Positions 45,125-54,447 of a stretch of 64,000 nucleotides of DNA are shown here, piece after piece. Below the pieces are notes generated by a model. The model was not told the DNA's origin, ran no database searches, and worked only from the letters and a program-made list of their open reading frames with translations. Within the stretch, counting starts at the first letter, position 1, and the number at the start of each line of letters is the position of its first letter. Made by a program: the position numbers and the translations under genes. The stretch spans positions 294,137 through 358,136 of the forward strand of contig CAWIKY010000003.1 of assembly GCA_963836905.1 (NCBI GenBank), written 5' to 3'. This stretch comes from CAWIKY01 sp963836905 (GTDB lineage: Bacteria; Pseudomonadota; Alphaproteobacteria; Caulobacterales; Hyphomonadaceae).

Positions 45125-46745
45125 ATGTCAAGATTTACACCTTTCCTCATCGTCTGCGGTCTGACCGTGATTGCCTGGATCTGTTTCGCCGGGCTCGGAA
45201 TGACCTTCGGCCTGACGTCAACTTTCTGGTGGGCGCTTGCCTGGGGTCACACTCAGCATTCTCGTCATGATCGGCGTCTATGATCTCATTCAGACGGATC
45301 ACACGCTCTGGCGAAATTTTCCGCTGGCGGGTCACGGGCGCTGGCTTATGGAAGAGCTGAGGCCGTTTCTGCGGGCATATATCGTCGAGAGCGAGACCGA
45401 GGGAAAACCGTTCAACCTGGAAACCCGGTCCATGGTGTACCGGCGCGCCAAGAACGTCTCCAGCACCGAACCTTTCGGAACACAGCTCGATCTCGAGAAA
45501 GTGGGGTATGAATGGCTGGCCCATTCGGTTGCCGCACGCGAACCCGTGGACGACCCACGCAAAGCGTTTCGGGTCATGGTTGGAGGCGACGCCTGCACTA
45601 AACCCTATTCGGCAAGCGTCTTCAATATTTCCGCCATGAGTTTCGGATCGCTGGGCGGAAAAGCCATCGAGGCCCTGAACCGGGGTGCGCAAATGGGCGG
45701 CTTCTATCATGATACCGGCGAGGGTGCCGTGTCGCGCTATCACCGTGCAGGCGGCGGCGATCTGGTCTGGGAAATCGGCTCCGGCTATTTCGGGTGTCGC
45801 AATAAAGACGGTTCGTTCGACGTCGAGAAATTTGCCGATACGGCGTCCGGCGAGCAGATCAAAATGATCGAGATCAAGCTGTCACAAGGCGCAAAGCCCG
45901 GCCATGGCGGCGTGCTTCCCGGCGAGAAAGTGACGGAAGAAATCGCAGAGGCGCGCGGCATACCCCTCGGTGAGACCTGTTATTCGCCGCCATCACATTC
46001 CGCCTTCTCTACGCCGCAGGGACTGATGGAGTATATCGCCACTCTGCGTGAGCGCTCGGGCGGCAAGCCAGTCGGCTTCAAGCTCTGCATCGGCAATCCG
46101 CGCGACGCGGCCGCCATCGTCAAGGCGATGATCGAAACCGGCATCTACCCGGACTTCATCGTCGTGGACGGCGCCGAAGGCGGCACAGGCGCGGCACCTG
46201 CCGAATTCCAGGACCATATCGGCATGCCATTGCGGGAGGGTCTGGTCCTGATGCGCAATCTGCTTGTGGGCGGCGGCATCCGCGACCGGGTCCGGCTGGC
46301 GGCCGCCGGTAAGCAGGTCACCGCTTTCCAGATCGCATCGACGATGGCGCTGGGCGCGGACTGGGTGAACTCGGCACGTGGCTTCATGTTCGCGCTTGGC
46401 TGCATCCAGTCCCTGCACTGCCACGAAAATACCTGTCCGACGGGCATTGCAACGCAGGATCCCGGCCGTCAGCGCGGTCTGGTGATCCCCGACAAGGCGA
46501 TGCGCGTTTGCATGTTTCATCAGAACACGCTGAAAGCACTCGCCGAGGTCATTTCGGCGACCGGGGTCACCTGCCCCGCCGAGTTGCGCCCGTCCCATTT
46601 GATGATGCGAACCGGCATACACGAGATCGGTTCGGGCAATGCAAATTACCCCTTGCTGGAACCCGGCGTGTTGTTGAGCGCTCCTGAAGAGACCTATCTC
46701 GGGCGAAGCTGGCTGGACGCCCGTACCGAAACCTTCCAGCCCTAG
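45125..46745 (+). CDS. FMN-binding glutamate synthase family protein (frameshifted near the 5' end)
   Basis: The 539-residue (repaired) protein belongs to the family of stand-alone GltB central/FMN domains. It starts with two membrane helices (MSRFTPFLIVCGLTVIAWIC; second helix in TLSILVMIGVYDLIQ). Domain blocks include NISAMSFGSLGGKAIEALNRGA, LPGEKVTEEIAEARGI, VDGAEGGTGAAPAEF and the cysteine cluster CIQSLHCHENTCPTGIATQDP of the 3Fe-4S region. The reading frame changes at the GGGG run 45243-45246: removing one G joins ALAW to VTLSILVM. Function is unproven in this subfamily, because no glutaminase domain is present. Confidence 0.88.
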
Positions 46746-46762
46746 TGCAGGGACTACCGACC

Positions 46763-47194
46763 ATGAGCGACAGCGTTGTCATTGATCCGCCGGAAGACGA
46801 GGACCGCTGGCTGCGCGAGATGCTGAACGCGGACGAGCGACAGGCACTCGATCGGGCCGATTCCATCGCAAGCTGGTTCGACGACCGGTTCACGCTTCCG
46901 GGTACGGGGTTTCGCTTCGGATTCGATGGCATTATCGGCCTCATCCCCGGCGTCGGTGACACGGTGACAGGTCTTCTGGGCCTTTACTTCCTGCAACTGG
47001 CCATGCGTTTGAAGCTTGGCGTTGGTACGCAGGTCCGGATTGTTCTGAACATCATCATCGACTCGATCGTCGGCGCGATACCGTTGCTCGGTGACCTGTT
47101 CGACTTCGGCTTCAAGGCGCACCGCAAGAACAATGACCTGATCCGGCGCAAGCTGCACGAACGTGCCAGACGCAATCACGAGGGCGTGCGATAA
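46763..47194 (+). CDS. DUF4112 membrane protein
   Basis: A 143-residue protein starting MSDSVVIDPPEDEDRW, 17 bases after the glutamate-synthase-family stop. DUF4112 blocks are DRFTLPGTGFRFGFDGIIGLIPGVGDTVTG (about residues 47-76) and IDSIVGAIPLLGDLFDFGFKAHRKN near the C-terminus. Two hydrophobic stretches are predicted. Its function is unknown. The stop shares one base with the next start, suggesting one transcript with the VOC gene. Confidence 0.88.
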   Translation: MSDSVVIDPPEDEDRWLREMLNADERQALDRADSIASWFDDRFTLPGTGFRFGFDGIIGLIPGVGDTVTGLLGLYFLQLAMRLKLGVGTQVRIVLNIIIDSIVGAIPLLGDLFDFGFKAHRKNNDLIRRKLHERARRNHEGVR

Positions 47195-48078
47195 TGCCGA
47201 TCACCGGTCTCGATCATGTCGTGCTGGCCTGCGCGGAGGTCGAGACGGCTATTGAAACATGGTCCGGGATTTTCGGGCGAACACCCGACATTCGCCACAG
47301 CAATTCAGACGACGGGGTGGCTGTCGCCGTCTTCCGAACCGGCAATACCAGTCTCGAACTGATTGCACCGGATAATCCCGGCACCGACCAGACGAAGACC
47401 GGAGCCCGGCTCGCGCGCCGTATCGAGACCGGCGGCGAGGGCCTTGCCAGTCTCGTTTTCAGCACGGGTGATATCCTTGAGGCCCACCGGGTGCTGGGAC
47501 GCCGCGGGCTTTCCCCGACCGATATTACGACAAGCCAAATCCGCAACCGGATCGACGACAGCGATCACACCTGGTCCCGCTTCAGGCTGGAAGCGGCACA
47601 AACCGGTGGGCTGAACCAGTTTGTCCTGCAGCCGGATGGCGGCAACGCGTCTTCGGGGCCTGACATCGCTCACGGACCGGCAGCGCTGGACCATGCCGTC
47701 ATACTGACGCCGAACCCAGATCGCGCGGCCGCCCTCTACGGTGCCCGCCTGGGATTGCGACTGGCGCTCGACCGGACGGAAACGAGATGGGGCGCGCGCT
47801 TCATGTTTTTCCGGACCGGCAGCGAGCAAAACCCGCTTACCCTTGAAGTGGTGCAACGTTTGGGAGATGGAACACTGCCGGACCCGGACGGCCCAGACAC
47901 GTTTGGTGGCCTGACCTGGCGTGTCGCCGATATCGACGCCGAGCATGACCGGTTGTCACGCGCGGGTATCGATGTGTCCGAGGTCCGAACGGGGCGCAAA
48001 CCCGGCACCCGGGTGATGACGGTCCGGTCCGGCACCTGCAATGTCCCGACATTACTCCTTGAAGTTACCGCCTCCTGA
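47194..48078 (+). CDS. VOC superfamily (glyoxalase-like) protein
   Basis: A 294-residue protein with two vicinal oxygen chelate modules: N-terminal ITGLDHVVLACAEVETAIETW and C-terminal GPAALDHAVILTPNPDRAAALYGARLGL. Metal-type His (H of GLDHVV and ALDHAV) and Glu (LEVVQ) sites are kept. The family includes glyoxalase I, extradiol dioxygenases and epimerases; here the substrate is not known. The start overlaps the DUF4112 stop by one base. Confidence 0.85.
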   Translation: MPITGLDHVVLACAEVETAIETWSGIFGRTPDIRHSNSDDGVAVAVFRTGNTSLELIAPDNPGTDQTKTGARLARRIETGGEGLASLVFSTGDILEAHRVLGRRGLSPTDITTSQIRNRIDDSDHTWSRFRLEAAQTGGLNQFVLQPDGGNASSGPDIAHGPAALDHAVILTPNPDRAAALYGARLGLRLALDRTETRWGARFMFFRTGSEQNPLTLEVVQRLGDGTLPDPDGPDTFGGLTWRVADIDAEHDRLSRAGIDVSEVRTGRKPGTRVMTVRSGTCNVPTLLLEVTAS

Positions 48079-48119
48079 GCGCTTGGCAAAGCCCGCATTG
48101 ACGTGGCAAACCGCACCGC

Positions 48120-48734
48120 ATGACACCTTTCACGCGCCTTGACGGCATTGCCGCACCTCTCGATATCGAAAACGTCGATACCGACATGATCATCCCCAAG
48201 CAATTTCTGAAAACCACCACGCGTACGGGCCTTTCAAAAGGCCTGTTTCACGAATTGGCGACCGATAGGGATGGAAAGCCTGACCCGTCCTTTGTTCTCA
48301 ACCGTCCGGAGTTTGCAAAAGCGGAAATCCTGCTTGCGGGCAACAATTTCGGCTGCGGATCATCGCGTGAGCACGCACCCTGGGCGCTTCTGGATCGCGG
48401 CATCCGTTGCGTGATTGCGCCGTCCTTTGCCGACATCTTCTACAATAACTGCTTCAAGAACGGCATTCTGCCGATCGTGTTGCCGCGCGAGGCCGTCGAA
48501 CAGATGATGGGGCAATCCGGCGGCGCGAATCACCGGTTCAGCGTCGACCTTGCAAACCAGACCGTCACTCTGCCTGACGGACATGTTCACACCTTCGACA
48601 TCGAGCCATCGCGCAAGCAGGCGCTTCTGGAAGGTCTGGACGACATCGCCGCGACCCTGAAGTTTTCGCCTGCCATTGAGAGCTATGAAGCGCAGCGCAA
48701 ACTGCAAACCCCGTGGCTGGAGCCAAATACATGA
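48120..48734 (+). CDS. leuD: 3-isopropylmalate dehydratase small subunit
   Basis: A 204-residue protein that isomerises 2- to 3-isopropylmalate with LeuC in leucine synthesis. It has NVDTDMIIPKQFLK and AGNNFGCGSSREHAPWALLDRGIRCVIAPSFADIFYNNCFKNG, the substrate-binding block. Length is usual (about 200). The leuB start overlaps its stop by four bases (ATGA), showing coupling. leuC is not in the window, as often in alphaproteobacteria where it lies elsewhere. Confidence 0.96.
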   Translation: MTPFTRLDGIAAPLDIENVDTDMIIPKQFLKTTTRTGLSKGLFHELATDRDGKPDPSFVLNRPEFAKAEILLAGNNFGCGSSREHAPWALLDRGIRCVIAPSFADIFYNNCFKNGILPIVLPREAVEQMMGQSGGANHRFSVDLANQTVTLPDGHVHTFDIEPSRKQALLEGLDDIAATLKFSPAIESYEAQRKLQTPWLEPNT

Positions 48735-49812
48735 GCGTTCTTCTTTTGCCGGGTGACGGGATCGGTCCTGAAGTCATGGCCCAGACTGCCCGTGTGACTG
48801 GCCGTCGTTGCGCCCGATCTGGAGGCCGAGTACGGCTTTGTTGGCGGCGCTAGCCTGGACGAACATGGCGAGCCCCTGACCGATCATACGCTCGCCCGCG
48901 CCAAGGCCAGCCAGTGTGTGCTGCTTGGCAGTGTCGGCGGTCCGAAATGGGCCGAATGTGGCCCGTGACATGAGGCCTGAAGCCGGTCTGCTTGGCCTGC
49001 GAAAGGGCCTGGACGTCTATGCAAACCTGCGCCCGGCTTTCTGTTTCGCATCACTGGCGGATGCCTCTTCGCTGAAGGCGCATCTCGTCGAGGGCCTGGA
49101 CATCATGATCGTCCGGGAACTGACCGGCGGGGTGTATTTCGGCACGCCGCGCGGGATCGAGACGCTGCCCGATGGCACTAGGCGCGGCTTCGATACGGCC
49201 GTCTATTCGACGCCGGAAGTGCATCGCATCACCCGCGTGGCCTTCGAGATCGCAGCGCGACGCAACAATCCGGACCGTTTGCGGGGCGGTGTCTGCTCAG
49301 TTGAAAAGTCGAATGTCATGGAAAGCGGGCTGTTCTGGCGCGAAGAGGTGCAGGCGCTCTATGATCGCGATCTGAAGGCGGGCGGCGTCGCTCTCCACCA
49401 TATGTACGCAGATGCCTGCGCCATGCAGCTTGTCCGCGCGCCGAAAGAGTTCGACGTGATCCTCGCCGATAACCTGTTCGGGGACCTTCTGTCCGACGAG
49501 GCCAGCATGCTGACCGGCTCGATCGGAATGCTGCCATCGGCCTCGCTTGGAGATCCCGGCGTGCCTGGCTTATACGAACCGGTTCACGGCAGCGCGCCTG
49601 ACATCGCCGGCCAAGGGCTCGCCAACCCGTGCGCGGCGATCCTCTCGCTCGAGATGGCACTTCGCTACAGTCTCGACCGGCCCGATGCGGCCGATGCGGT
49701 CTTCGCCGCAGTCAACACAGCGCTGGAGCTCGGTGCTCGAACGGCTGATCTTGGCGGCGATCTGACCACGGCGAAGATGGGTGACGCGGTTCTGGACGCG
49801 CTGGGAAGCTAG
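48731..49812 (+). CDS. leuB: 3-isopropylmalate dehydrogenase (two frame breaks near the 5' end)
   Basis: LeuB oxidises and decarboxylates 3-isopropylmalate with NAD. The protein reads MSVLLLPGDGIGPEVMAQTARV, breaks, then continues LAVVAPDLEAEYGFVGGASLD in another frame, breaks, and continues NVARDMRPEAGLLGLRKGLDVYANLRP up to the stop. Dropping the A at 48797 and the G at 48954 restores 359 residues, typical for LeuB. Later blocks are the Mg/substrate-binding SDEASMLTGSIGMLPSAS and GLYEPVHGSAPDIAGQGLANP. A late internal ATG (48916 or later) would give a headless protein. Overlaps leuD by 4 bases. Confidence 0.93.
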
Positions 49813-49813
49813 C

Positions 49814-50392
49814 TTGCCCCGCTTCGTCTTGACCGGTGCCCCGGGAACCGGAAAAACCACACTCCTCAAAGCATTTACCGACGCCGGATACTGGACGGTA
49901 GAAGAGTTTGCGCGACAGGTCATACGTCGTCAAAGAGAAGAAGAGCGTGTCTTGATCGGGGACGCTGACCCGCTCGTTTTCCTGAATGAGATGCAGCAGG
50001 TAGCGCTTGATGGGCTACGGCTATCGCCGGAGACCTCAGACCCGATCATACACGATCGGGGCATACCGGACCTGATTGCTTTTGCGACCTGGTACGAATT
50101 GCCAACCGATGAAATCAGAGATCTCGGCAGGCAGTATCGCTACGCTGATCCCATCCTGATGTGCCCGCTATGGCCAGGGATATTCATCAATGACGAGGAC
50201 CGGAAGTTGACCCTTTCAGAAGCAGACAGGTTCGACCGGCTTCTCCGCGATGCCTACGAGGAACTGGGCTACAGCTTGCTTGAGGTTCCGTTTGCCGACC
50301 CGCCTGAAAGACTCCGCTTCGTCGAGGAAAGGGCTATGAACACGTCAGGCAAGAGCGGGCAAGATGGATCGAAAGGCAGGATGGGGCGTTAA
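49814..50392 (+). CDS. AAA family ATPase (AAA_28-type P-loop protein)
   Basis: A 192-residue protein with a TTG start at 49814, one base after the leuB stop, with GGAA upstream; the open frame from 49781 lies inside leuB. The P-loop is GAPGTGKTTLLKAF (residues about 8-21), and the second motif is IIHDRGIPDLIAFATWY with an acidic DRG. This type of single-domain ATPase resembles nucleoside-kinase-like proteins; the substrate is unknown. It is close to the leuB operon, but a link to leucine synthesis is not implied. Confidence 0.82.
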   Translation: MPRFVLTGAPGTGKTTLLKAFTDAGYWTVEEFARQVIRRQREEERVLIGDADPLVFLNEMQQVALDGLRLSPETSDPIIHDRGIPDLIAFATWYELPTDEIRDLGRQYRYADPILMCPLWPGIFINDEDRKLTLSEADRFDRLLRDAYEELGYSLLEVPFADPPERLRFVEERAMNTSGKSGQDGSKGRMGR

Positions 50393-50399
50393 GGATTCA

Positions 50400-50789
50400 A
50401 TGAACACGACTACGACACGATCCCAGGGCGCGCCGCCCCTTCCCGGCGATGAAATCCCGACAACACAAGTTATCGACACCGACCCGGACCGTCGCCTCGG
50501 TCACCAGCACAAGAGCACAGCCGCCCGCATTTTCGGTATCGGCCTATGGGGCTGGGTCCGGCTCGTCCTGATCTGTCTCGCTGTCGGGATACTCTTGCGC
50601 GGGCTTGGACAAAACCCGTTTTCAGCAGAGTTCAGCCTCGGCGAAGCCTTTGGAAATCTGGTTGGCTCGATACTGGCCGTGCTGCGCTTCATAGTCGTGC
50701 ATGGCTGGTTGCCTGCATTAATCGGCGCGGTCGTCGTGATCCCGATCTGGATCTTGTGGCGTCTCGTCAGCCTGCCATTCCGCAAATAG
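50400..50789 (+). CDS. DUF6460 small membrane protein
   Basis: A 129-residue protein starting MNTTTTRSQGAPPLPG behind AAGGA. It has a polar N-terminal 45 residues, then a first membrane helix (IGLWGWVRLVLICLAVGILL), a polar loop with NPFSAEFSLGEAFGN, and a second helix ending RLVSLPFRK. It resembles alphaproteobacterial DUF6460 membrane proteins. The function is unknown. It ends 3 bases before the converging P-II gene. Confidence 0.7.
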   Translation: MNTTTTRSQGAPPLPGDEIPTTQVIDTDPDRRLGHQHKSTAARIFGIGLWGWVRLVLICLAVGILLRGLGQNPFSAEFSLGEAFGNLVGSILAVLRFIVVHGWLPALIGAVVVIPIWILWRLVSLPFRK

Positions 50790-50792
50790 CCG

Positions 50793-51323
50793 TCACATCA
50801 GGGCTTTTTCGTCCCGCTCGCCGGTCCGTATGCGCAAGGCCCCGGACAGGCTCGTGACGAAAATCTTGCCGTCCCCGATCTTTCCCGTTCCCGCCGCTTT
50901 CGAAATGACGTCGAGTGCGGCTTCAAGCAGGCCGGACGCAACGGCTACATCAATTCGCATTTTCGGAACGTCCATGACCTCATATTCAGCGCCGCGATAG
51001 ACTTCGGTCTGGCCGCGCTGTCGTCCGAAACCGGACACCTGGGTCGCCGTAATTCCAGTGACGCCAAGTTCTGAAAGCGCCTCGCGGACGGCCTCATAGC
51101 GATGCGGCCGGATGATGGCTGTGATCATTCGCATGGGATGGTCCTCATCATGGTTCAGACCGAGCGAGACCAGTCTGCGAATCGCCTCTGAACGGGATGG
51201 CAGATCGCTCTGCCCGCGACGCCAGGCATCGACCTTGTCGTTGAACTCGCGCGACGCCACCAGCTGGACACGCTGGTCAAGTTTCTCGCCACCTGTCACA
51301 TCGCCTCCGGTCAAAGAACTCAA
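50793..51323 (-). CDS. Ribbon-helix-helix / P-II fusion protein
   Basis: A 176-residue protein. Residues 15-57 (LDQRVQLVASREFNDKVDAW, then PSRSEAIRRLVSLGL) have the strand-helix-helix pattern of ribbon-helix-helix repressors. Residues 64-176 are a complete P-II (GlnB/GlnK) protein: MRMITAIIRPHRYEAVREAL, GFGRQRG, VYRGAEYEV (Tyr114 equals the uridylylated T-loop Tyr51), KAAGTGKIGDGKIFV and IRIRTGE. P-II proteins sense 2-oxoglutarate, ATP and ADP. An internal start at Met64 (51134) behind GATGAGGA could make a free P-II as well. A 7-bp inverted repeat lies upstream, and no amtB or glnA is nearby. Confidence 0.82.
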   Translation of the reverse strand: MSSLTGGDVTGGEKLDQRVQLVASREFNDKVDAWRRGQSDLPSRSEAIRRLVSLGLNHDEDHPMRMITAIIRPHRYEAVREALSELGVTGITATQVSGFGRQRGQTEVYRGAEYEVMDVPKMRIDVAVASGLLEAALDVISKAAGTGKIGDGKIFVTSLSGALRIRTGERDEKALM

Positions 51324-51344
51324 TCCCGTCAGAACGGGCCTTAT

Positions 51345-51359
51345 GTGTGTTTAACACAC
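51345..51359. promoter_or_regulatory. Inverted repeat, candidate operator of the RHH/P-II protein
   Basis: GTGTGTT-T-AACACAC is a perfect 7-bp inverted repeat with one central base. It lies 22-36 bases upstream of the RHH/P-II start codon, in the divergent space before the receiver genes. Ribbon-helix-helix proteins usually bind such short inverted repeats as dimers. Binding is inferred only from position and symmetry. Confidence 0.45.
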
Positions 51360-51520
51360 CTCTACGCAGTTCCTCAACTTACACATCATGACGGTATTCC
51401 CTGCCATGGCTTTCAAACCGTATGCAGGTCCGCCCAAATTTGACGGATCGGTCACGGGCTTTGTTCAGACGGGTTTGCGATAACGTCGCCTACGAACCTG
51501 AAACGAGGTCCAGACGACTG

Positions 51521-52408
51521 ATGGCCAGAACGCGCACCGCGACGATAAACAAGTCCGCGACCTCCATTCTCTTGGGGGATCCGAGCCGCCATTCGCGCGC
51601 AATGTTATCCGAAATCCTGCGTAATCTTGGGTATCACCAAATACATATGGCGGGCACGGGCGCGGAAGTTCTCGACGGATGCAGGACTTCTCTTCCGAAA
51701 GTTCTCATTCTGGAGAACTTGCTGCCTGACGAACCAGGGGTCGATCTGGTCCACCGCATGCGCCGTGAGGATATCGTTCCCGACCGCAGTATCCCGGTCA
51801 TCATGATCACCAGTGATCCGCGTATCGAGACGGTCAAACAGGCCCGGATGTCCGGGATCGATGAGTTCGCGTGCAAGCCGATTTCGCATAATGCGATTGC
51901 CGAGCGGCTCGAAGAGGTGCTCGTGCGGCCCCGCCCCTTCATAGAGGCGAAGATGTATGTCGGGCCTTGCCGCAGACGGAAGCGCAAGCTGCAATACCAG
52001 GGCGCCATGCGGCGGCTTGTCGACCCCGACCGCGAAGCGATTACCCAGCATGGACAGGAAAAGAAGCAGGAAATGCTGAGCCAGTGCGTTGAGCACATCG
52101 ACAGTATCGCAGAGACGATGAACCCCAATGTACGGGCTGAGGTGAAAAGTCTGTTTTCGGTCGCTGAAGAAGCGCTGCGGCTTGCGGGCGAACTGCGCGA
52201 CGAACCCGTACGGATTGCCGGTGAATGCCTCTCCCAATACATCCAGGGTGTCGGTGCCAGCGGGGATCTTCAGCGGTCAGTGGTCCAGACCCACATCAGC
52301 GCGATACGTCACCTTCTGAGTTCGCAGAACGCCGGACATAATCAGCGTCTGGCGATTGCCGAGGGCCTTCGAATGATAGTCTCGCGGAAACTTCATGATT
52401 ACGCCTAA
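51521..52408 (+). CDS. Response-regulator-like protein with Glu at the phosphorylation site
   Basis: A 295-residue protein. Residues 14-130 are a receiver domain (SILLGDPSRHSRAMLSEIL), but the phospho-acceptor position has Glu65 (KVLILENLLPDEPG), where Asp is normal. The conserved Lys is kept (FACKPI, Lys119). Glu at this site often mimics phosphorylated Asp, so it may be locked active. The rest is a helical output with the motif AKMYVGPCRRRKRKLQYQG near residue 147. The second gene (52418) is its paralogue. The start at MARTRTAT is favoured; a longer frame starts at 51422. Confidence 0.82.
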   Translation: MARTRTATINKSATSILLGDPSRHSRAMLSEILRNLGYHQIHMAGTGAEVLDGCRTSLPKVLILENLLPDEPGVDLVHRMRREDIVPDRSIPVIMITSDPRIETVKQARMSGIDEFACKPISHNAIAERLEEVLVRPRPFIEAKMYVGPCRRRKRKLQYQGAMRRLVDPDREAITQHGQEKKQEMLSQCVEHIDSIAETMNPNVRAEVKSLFSVAEEALRLAGELRDEPVRIAGECLSQYIQGVGASGDLQRSVVQTHISAIRHLLSSQNAGHNQRLAIAEGLRMIVSRKLHDYA

Positions 52409-52417
52409 AGCCGTCTC

Positions 52418-53422
52418 GTGAACCAAGTGCGCGAACCCCGTTCATTCGACCCTCGGCACCTGAAACTGATCGCCGTGGAGCGTCAGCCTTTCGCGCGCAC
52501 GGTCATCATGGAAGCGTTGCGCGGCAGCGGCATAAAGAATGACGCGGTCCTGTTTGAAAGCGGGATCGCGGACCTGTTGAGCGTCTTGCCGGATGCCGAG
52601 GCAGACGCGATGATTCTTTCGGATAATAATGACCTGTCCGAGGCCCTGCCCTCGATTCATGATTTGCGGCGCAACCTGTTGACCCATCTATCCGAAACAC
52701 CGGTGATATTGATCGCTTCGCGTATGACACGATCCGCGCTTGATGCAGCCCGTGATGCAGGCGTTGACGAAATTGTCTGTCGCCCAATCTCGGCCGCCCA
52801 GCTCGAGATGAAGCTGCGGACCGTCATAGAAGCACCCAGACGGTTCGTCCGGTCCAAAACCTATGTCGGACCGTGTCGTAGACGGCGCGACACTGCAGGC
52901 TATCAAGGCGTATTGCGGCGTCTGGACGATGCGCTGGCTGGACAGGTCGAACTCGATGATGGCGTGGTCGCTGCCAACGAACTGGAAGGGGCCATCCGCT
53001 CGCTGCAAGCGGGCTGCAACACGCTTTCGAAAACGCGGGTCACCGAAATGCGTTCGGTGCGCGATCTGGCTATTCTGGCAAGGGATGCTGCACGTGAAGC
53101 CGGGGACAGGCCGCTTGAGAAAACCGCAGAAGCCTTGCGGCGTTATCTCGACGGGGTCGGATCGTCCAACGATCTGGAGCCGCATGTCATGACCACGGGC
53201 GTCAATGCCCTTGCCCAGCTCGGGGTTTTGCCGTTGGGCATGTCAGGTGCACGCCAGGCGATCGCGAACCTTCTGGATACTGCCGTCAACCGGAAGCTGG
53301 ACGTCTATCAGAAGCGGACAGCGGGGCGGACCGTCGACGATGAAACCCTGCTGGACGAGATCAACATGCGTGGCGGAAATCTCGAAGACGCCGCGAACGA
53401 ACAGCGTCGGAAAGCGAGCTGA
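52418..53422 (+). CDS. Paralogous receiver-like protein with lost phospho-acceptor
   Basis: A 334-residue protein with a GTG start, 9 bases after the previous gene. The N-terminal receiver-like fold (HLKLIAVERQPFARTVIMEAL) has lost both key residues: Ser68 in MILSDNND replaces the Asp (with Asp69 next to it), and Arg122 (CRPI) replaces the Lys. The shared motif SKTYVGPCRRRRDTAGYQG follows, as in the first gene, and a helical C-terminus ends in a charged tail. So the pair arose by duplication and diverged, and neither is likely to be a standard phospho-switch. Confidence 0.8.
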   Translation: MNQVREPRSFDPRHLKLIAVERQPFARTVIMEALRGSGIKNDAVLFESGIADLLSVLPDAEADAMILSDNNDLSEALPSIHDLRRNLLTHLSETPVILIASRMTRSALDAARDAGVDEIVCRPISAAQLEMKLRTVIEAPRRFVRSKTYVGPCRRRRDTAGYQGVLRRLDDALAGQVELDDGVVAANELEGAIRSLQAGCNTLSKTRVTEMRSVRDLAILARDAAREAGDRPLEKTAEALRRYLDGVGSSNDLEPHVMTTGVNALAQLGVLPLGMSGARQAIANLLDTAVNRKLDVYQKRTAGRTVDDETLLDEINMRGGNLEDAANEQRRKAS

Positions 53423-53431
53423 AAATTCCCC

Positions 53432-54406
53432 TCACGGGCGAATGACCAGCTTCCCCACGACCTGCCTGTCGACAAGCATCTTCATCGCATCGACAGTCTT
53501 TCCGAGCCCCATCTCGCCATGAATGTGCGGCCGGGTCATGCCGGCCCCGGCCCATGACCAGATCGTCTCAAGGGCGTGGCGCCCCGCTTCCGGCACGCGT
53601 CGTGTGAACTCGCCTGCCCGCACACCAACCACCGAAAAGCCCTTGATGAGCGGCATGTTGGTCGTGACGTCTGCGATCCGGCCGGACATGAATCCGACCA
53701 CCAGCAGGCGTCCGCCAAAGGCGATACAGCGCACGCTCTCGTCAAAGACATCGCCGCCTATCGTATCGAAGATCACATCTGCGCCGCGCCCGTCGGTCAG
53801 ATTCTTGACGGTCTCACGGAACCCGTCTGCCGTATCGATGACCGTTTCGGCTCCTGCAGCCTTCAGGGCCCCAATCTTTTCCGGTGAGCCAGTGGTCGCG
53901 ATGACGCGGGCGCCCAGAAGCCGTCCGACATCCATTGCGGCAAGCCCGACCCCGCCGGATGCACCGTGAACCAGCAGGGTCTCGCCCGCTTCGAGCCTGC
54001 CGCGAACCACCAACGCCACATAGGCCGTCAGATACGCCGCGCCATAACCGGCGGCCTGTGCATCGCTCAGGCGGTCTGGCACATGTCGCAGCGATGCAGC
54101 CGGAAGCACGATCTGCTGCGCAAACCCGCCGGTCTTCGCCCCGCCGGTTACCCGGTCTCCGATTTCAAAACCGGCAACCCCGTCGCCAAGACCGATCACC
54201 GTGCCGCAGACTTCCATACCGGGAACGAACGGCAGATCAGGGCGAAACTGGTAGGTCCCGCGCGTCATCAGTATATCGGGAAAGTTCAGCGATGCGGCAC
54301 TGACCTGCAGGTGGACCTCGCCGCGTCCGGGCTGCGGCGCATCAATGTCCTTGAGGTCCACGCCGGAGAAGTCATCGCTGAGCTGACTGCAAACGACGGC
54401 GCGCAT
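53432..54406 (-). CDS. NADPH:quinone oxidoreductase-like (zinc-independent MDR) protein
   Basis: A 324-residue medium-chain reductase without the zinc Cys residues. LLVHGASGGVGLAAMDVGRLLGA is the NADPH-binding Rossmann motif (residue about 145), followed by VIATTGSPEK. The opening ALNFPDILMTRGTYQFRPDLPFVPGMEVCGTV is typical of quinone oxidoreductases. It probably reduces quinones or enals with NADPH in the cytosol. It converges with the second receiver-like gene. Confidence 0.9.
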   Translation of the reverse strand: MRAVVCSQLSDDFSGVDLKDIDAPQPGRGEVHLQVSAASLNFPDILMTRGTYQFRPDLPFVPGMEVCGTVIGLGDGVAGFEIGDRVTGGAKTGGFAQQIVLPAASLRHVPDRLSDAQAAGYGAAYLTAYVALVVRGRLEAGETLLVHGASGGVGLAAMDVGRLLGARVIATTGSPEKIGALKAAGAETVIDTADGFRETVKNLTDGRGADVIFDTIGGDVFDESVRCIAFGGRLLVVGFMSGRIADVTTNMPLIKGFSVVGVRAGEFTRRVPEAGRHALETIWSWAGAGMTRPHIHGEMGLGKTVDAMKMLVDRQVVGKLVIRP

Positions 54407-54447
54407 GGGTATCCTTCGGGCGTTGGGTGTGCCTGTCGCTCAGAAGA

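Noticed and set aside
48916..49812. A shorter leuB starting at an internal codon
   Set aside because: The missing 60 residues (GDGIGPEV nucleotide-binding part and VLLGSVGGPKW) are present just upstream in other frames, so the gene is frameshifted, not short.
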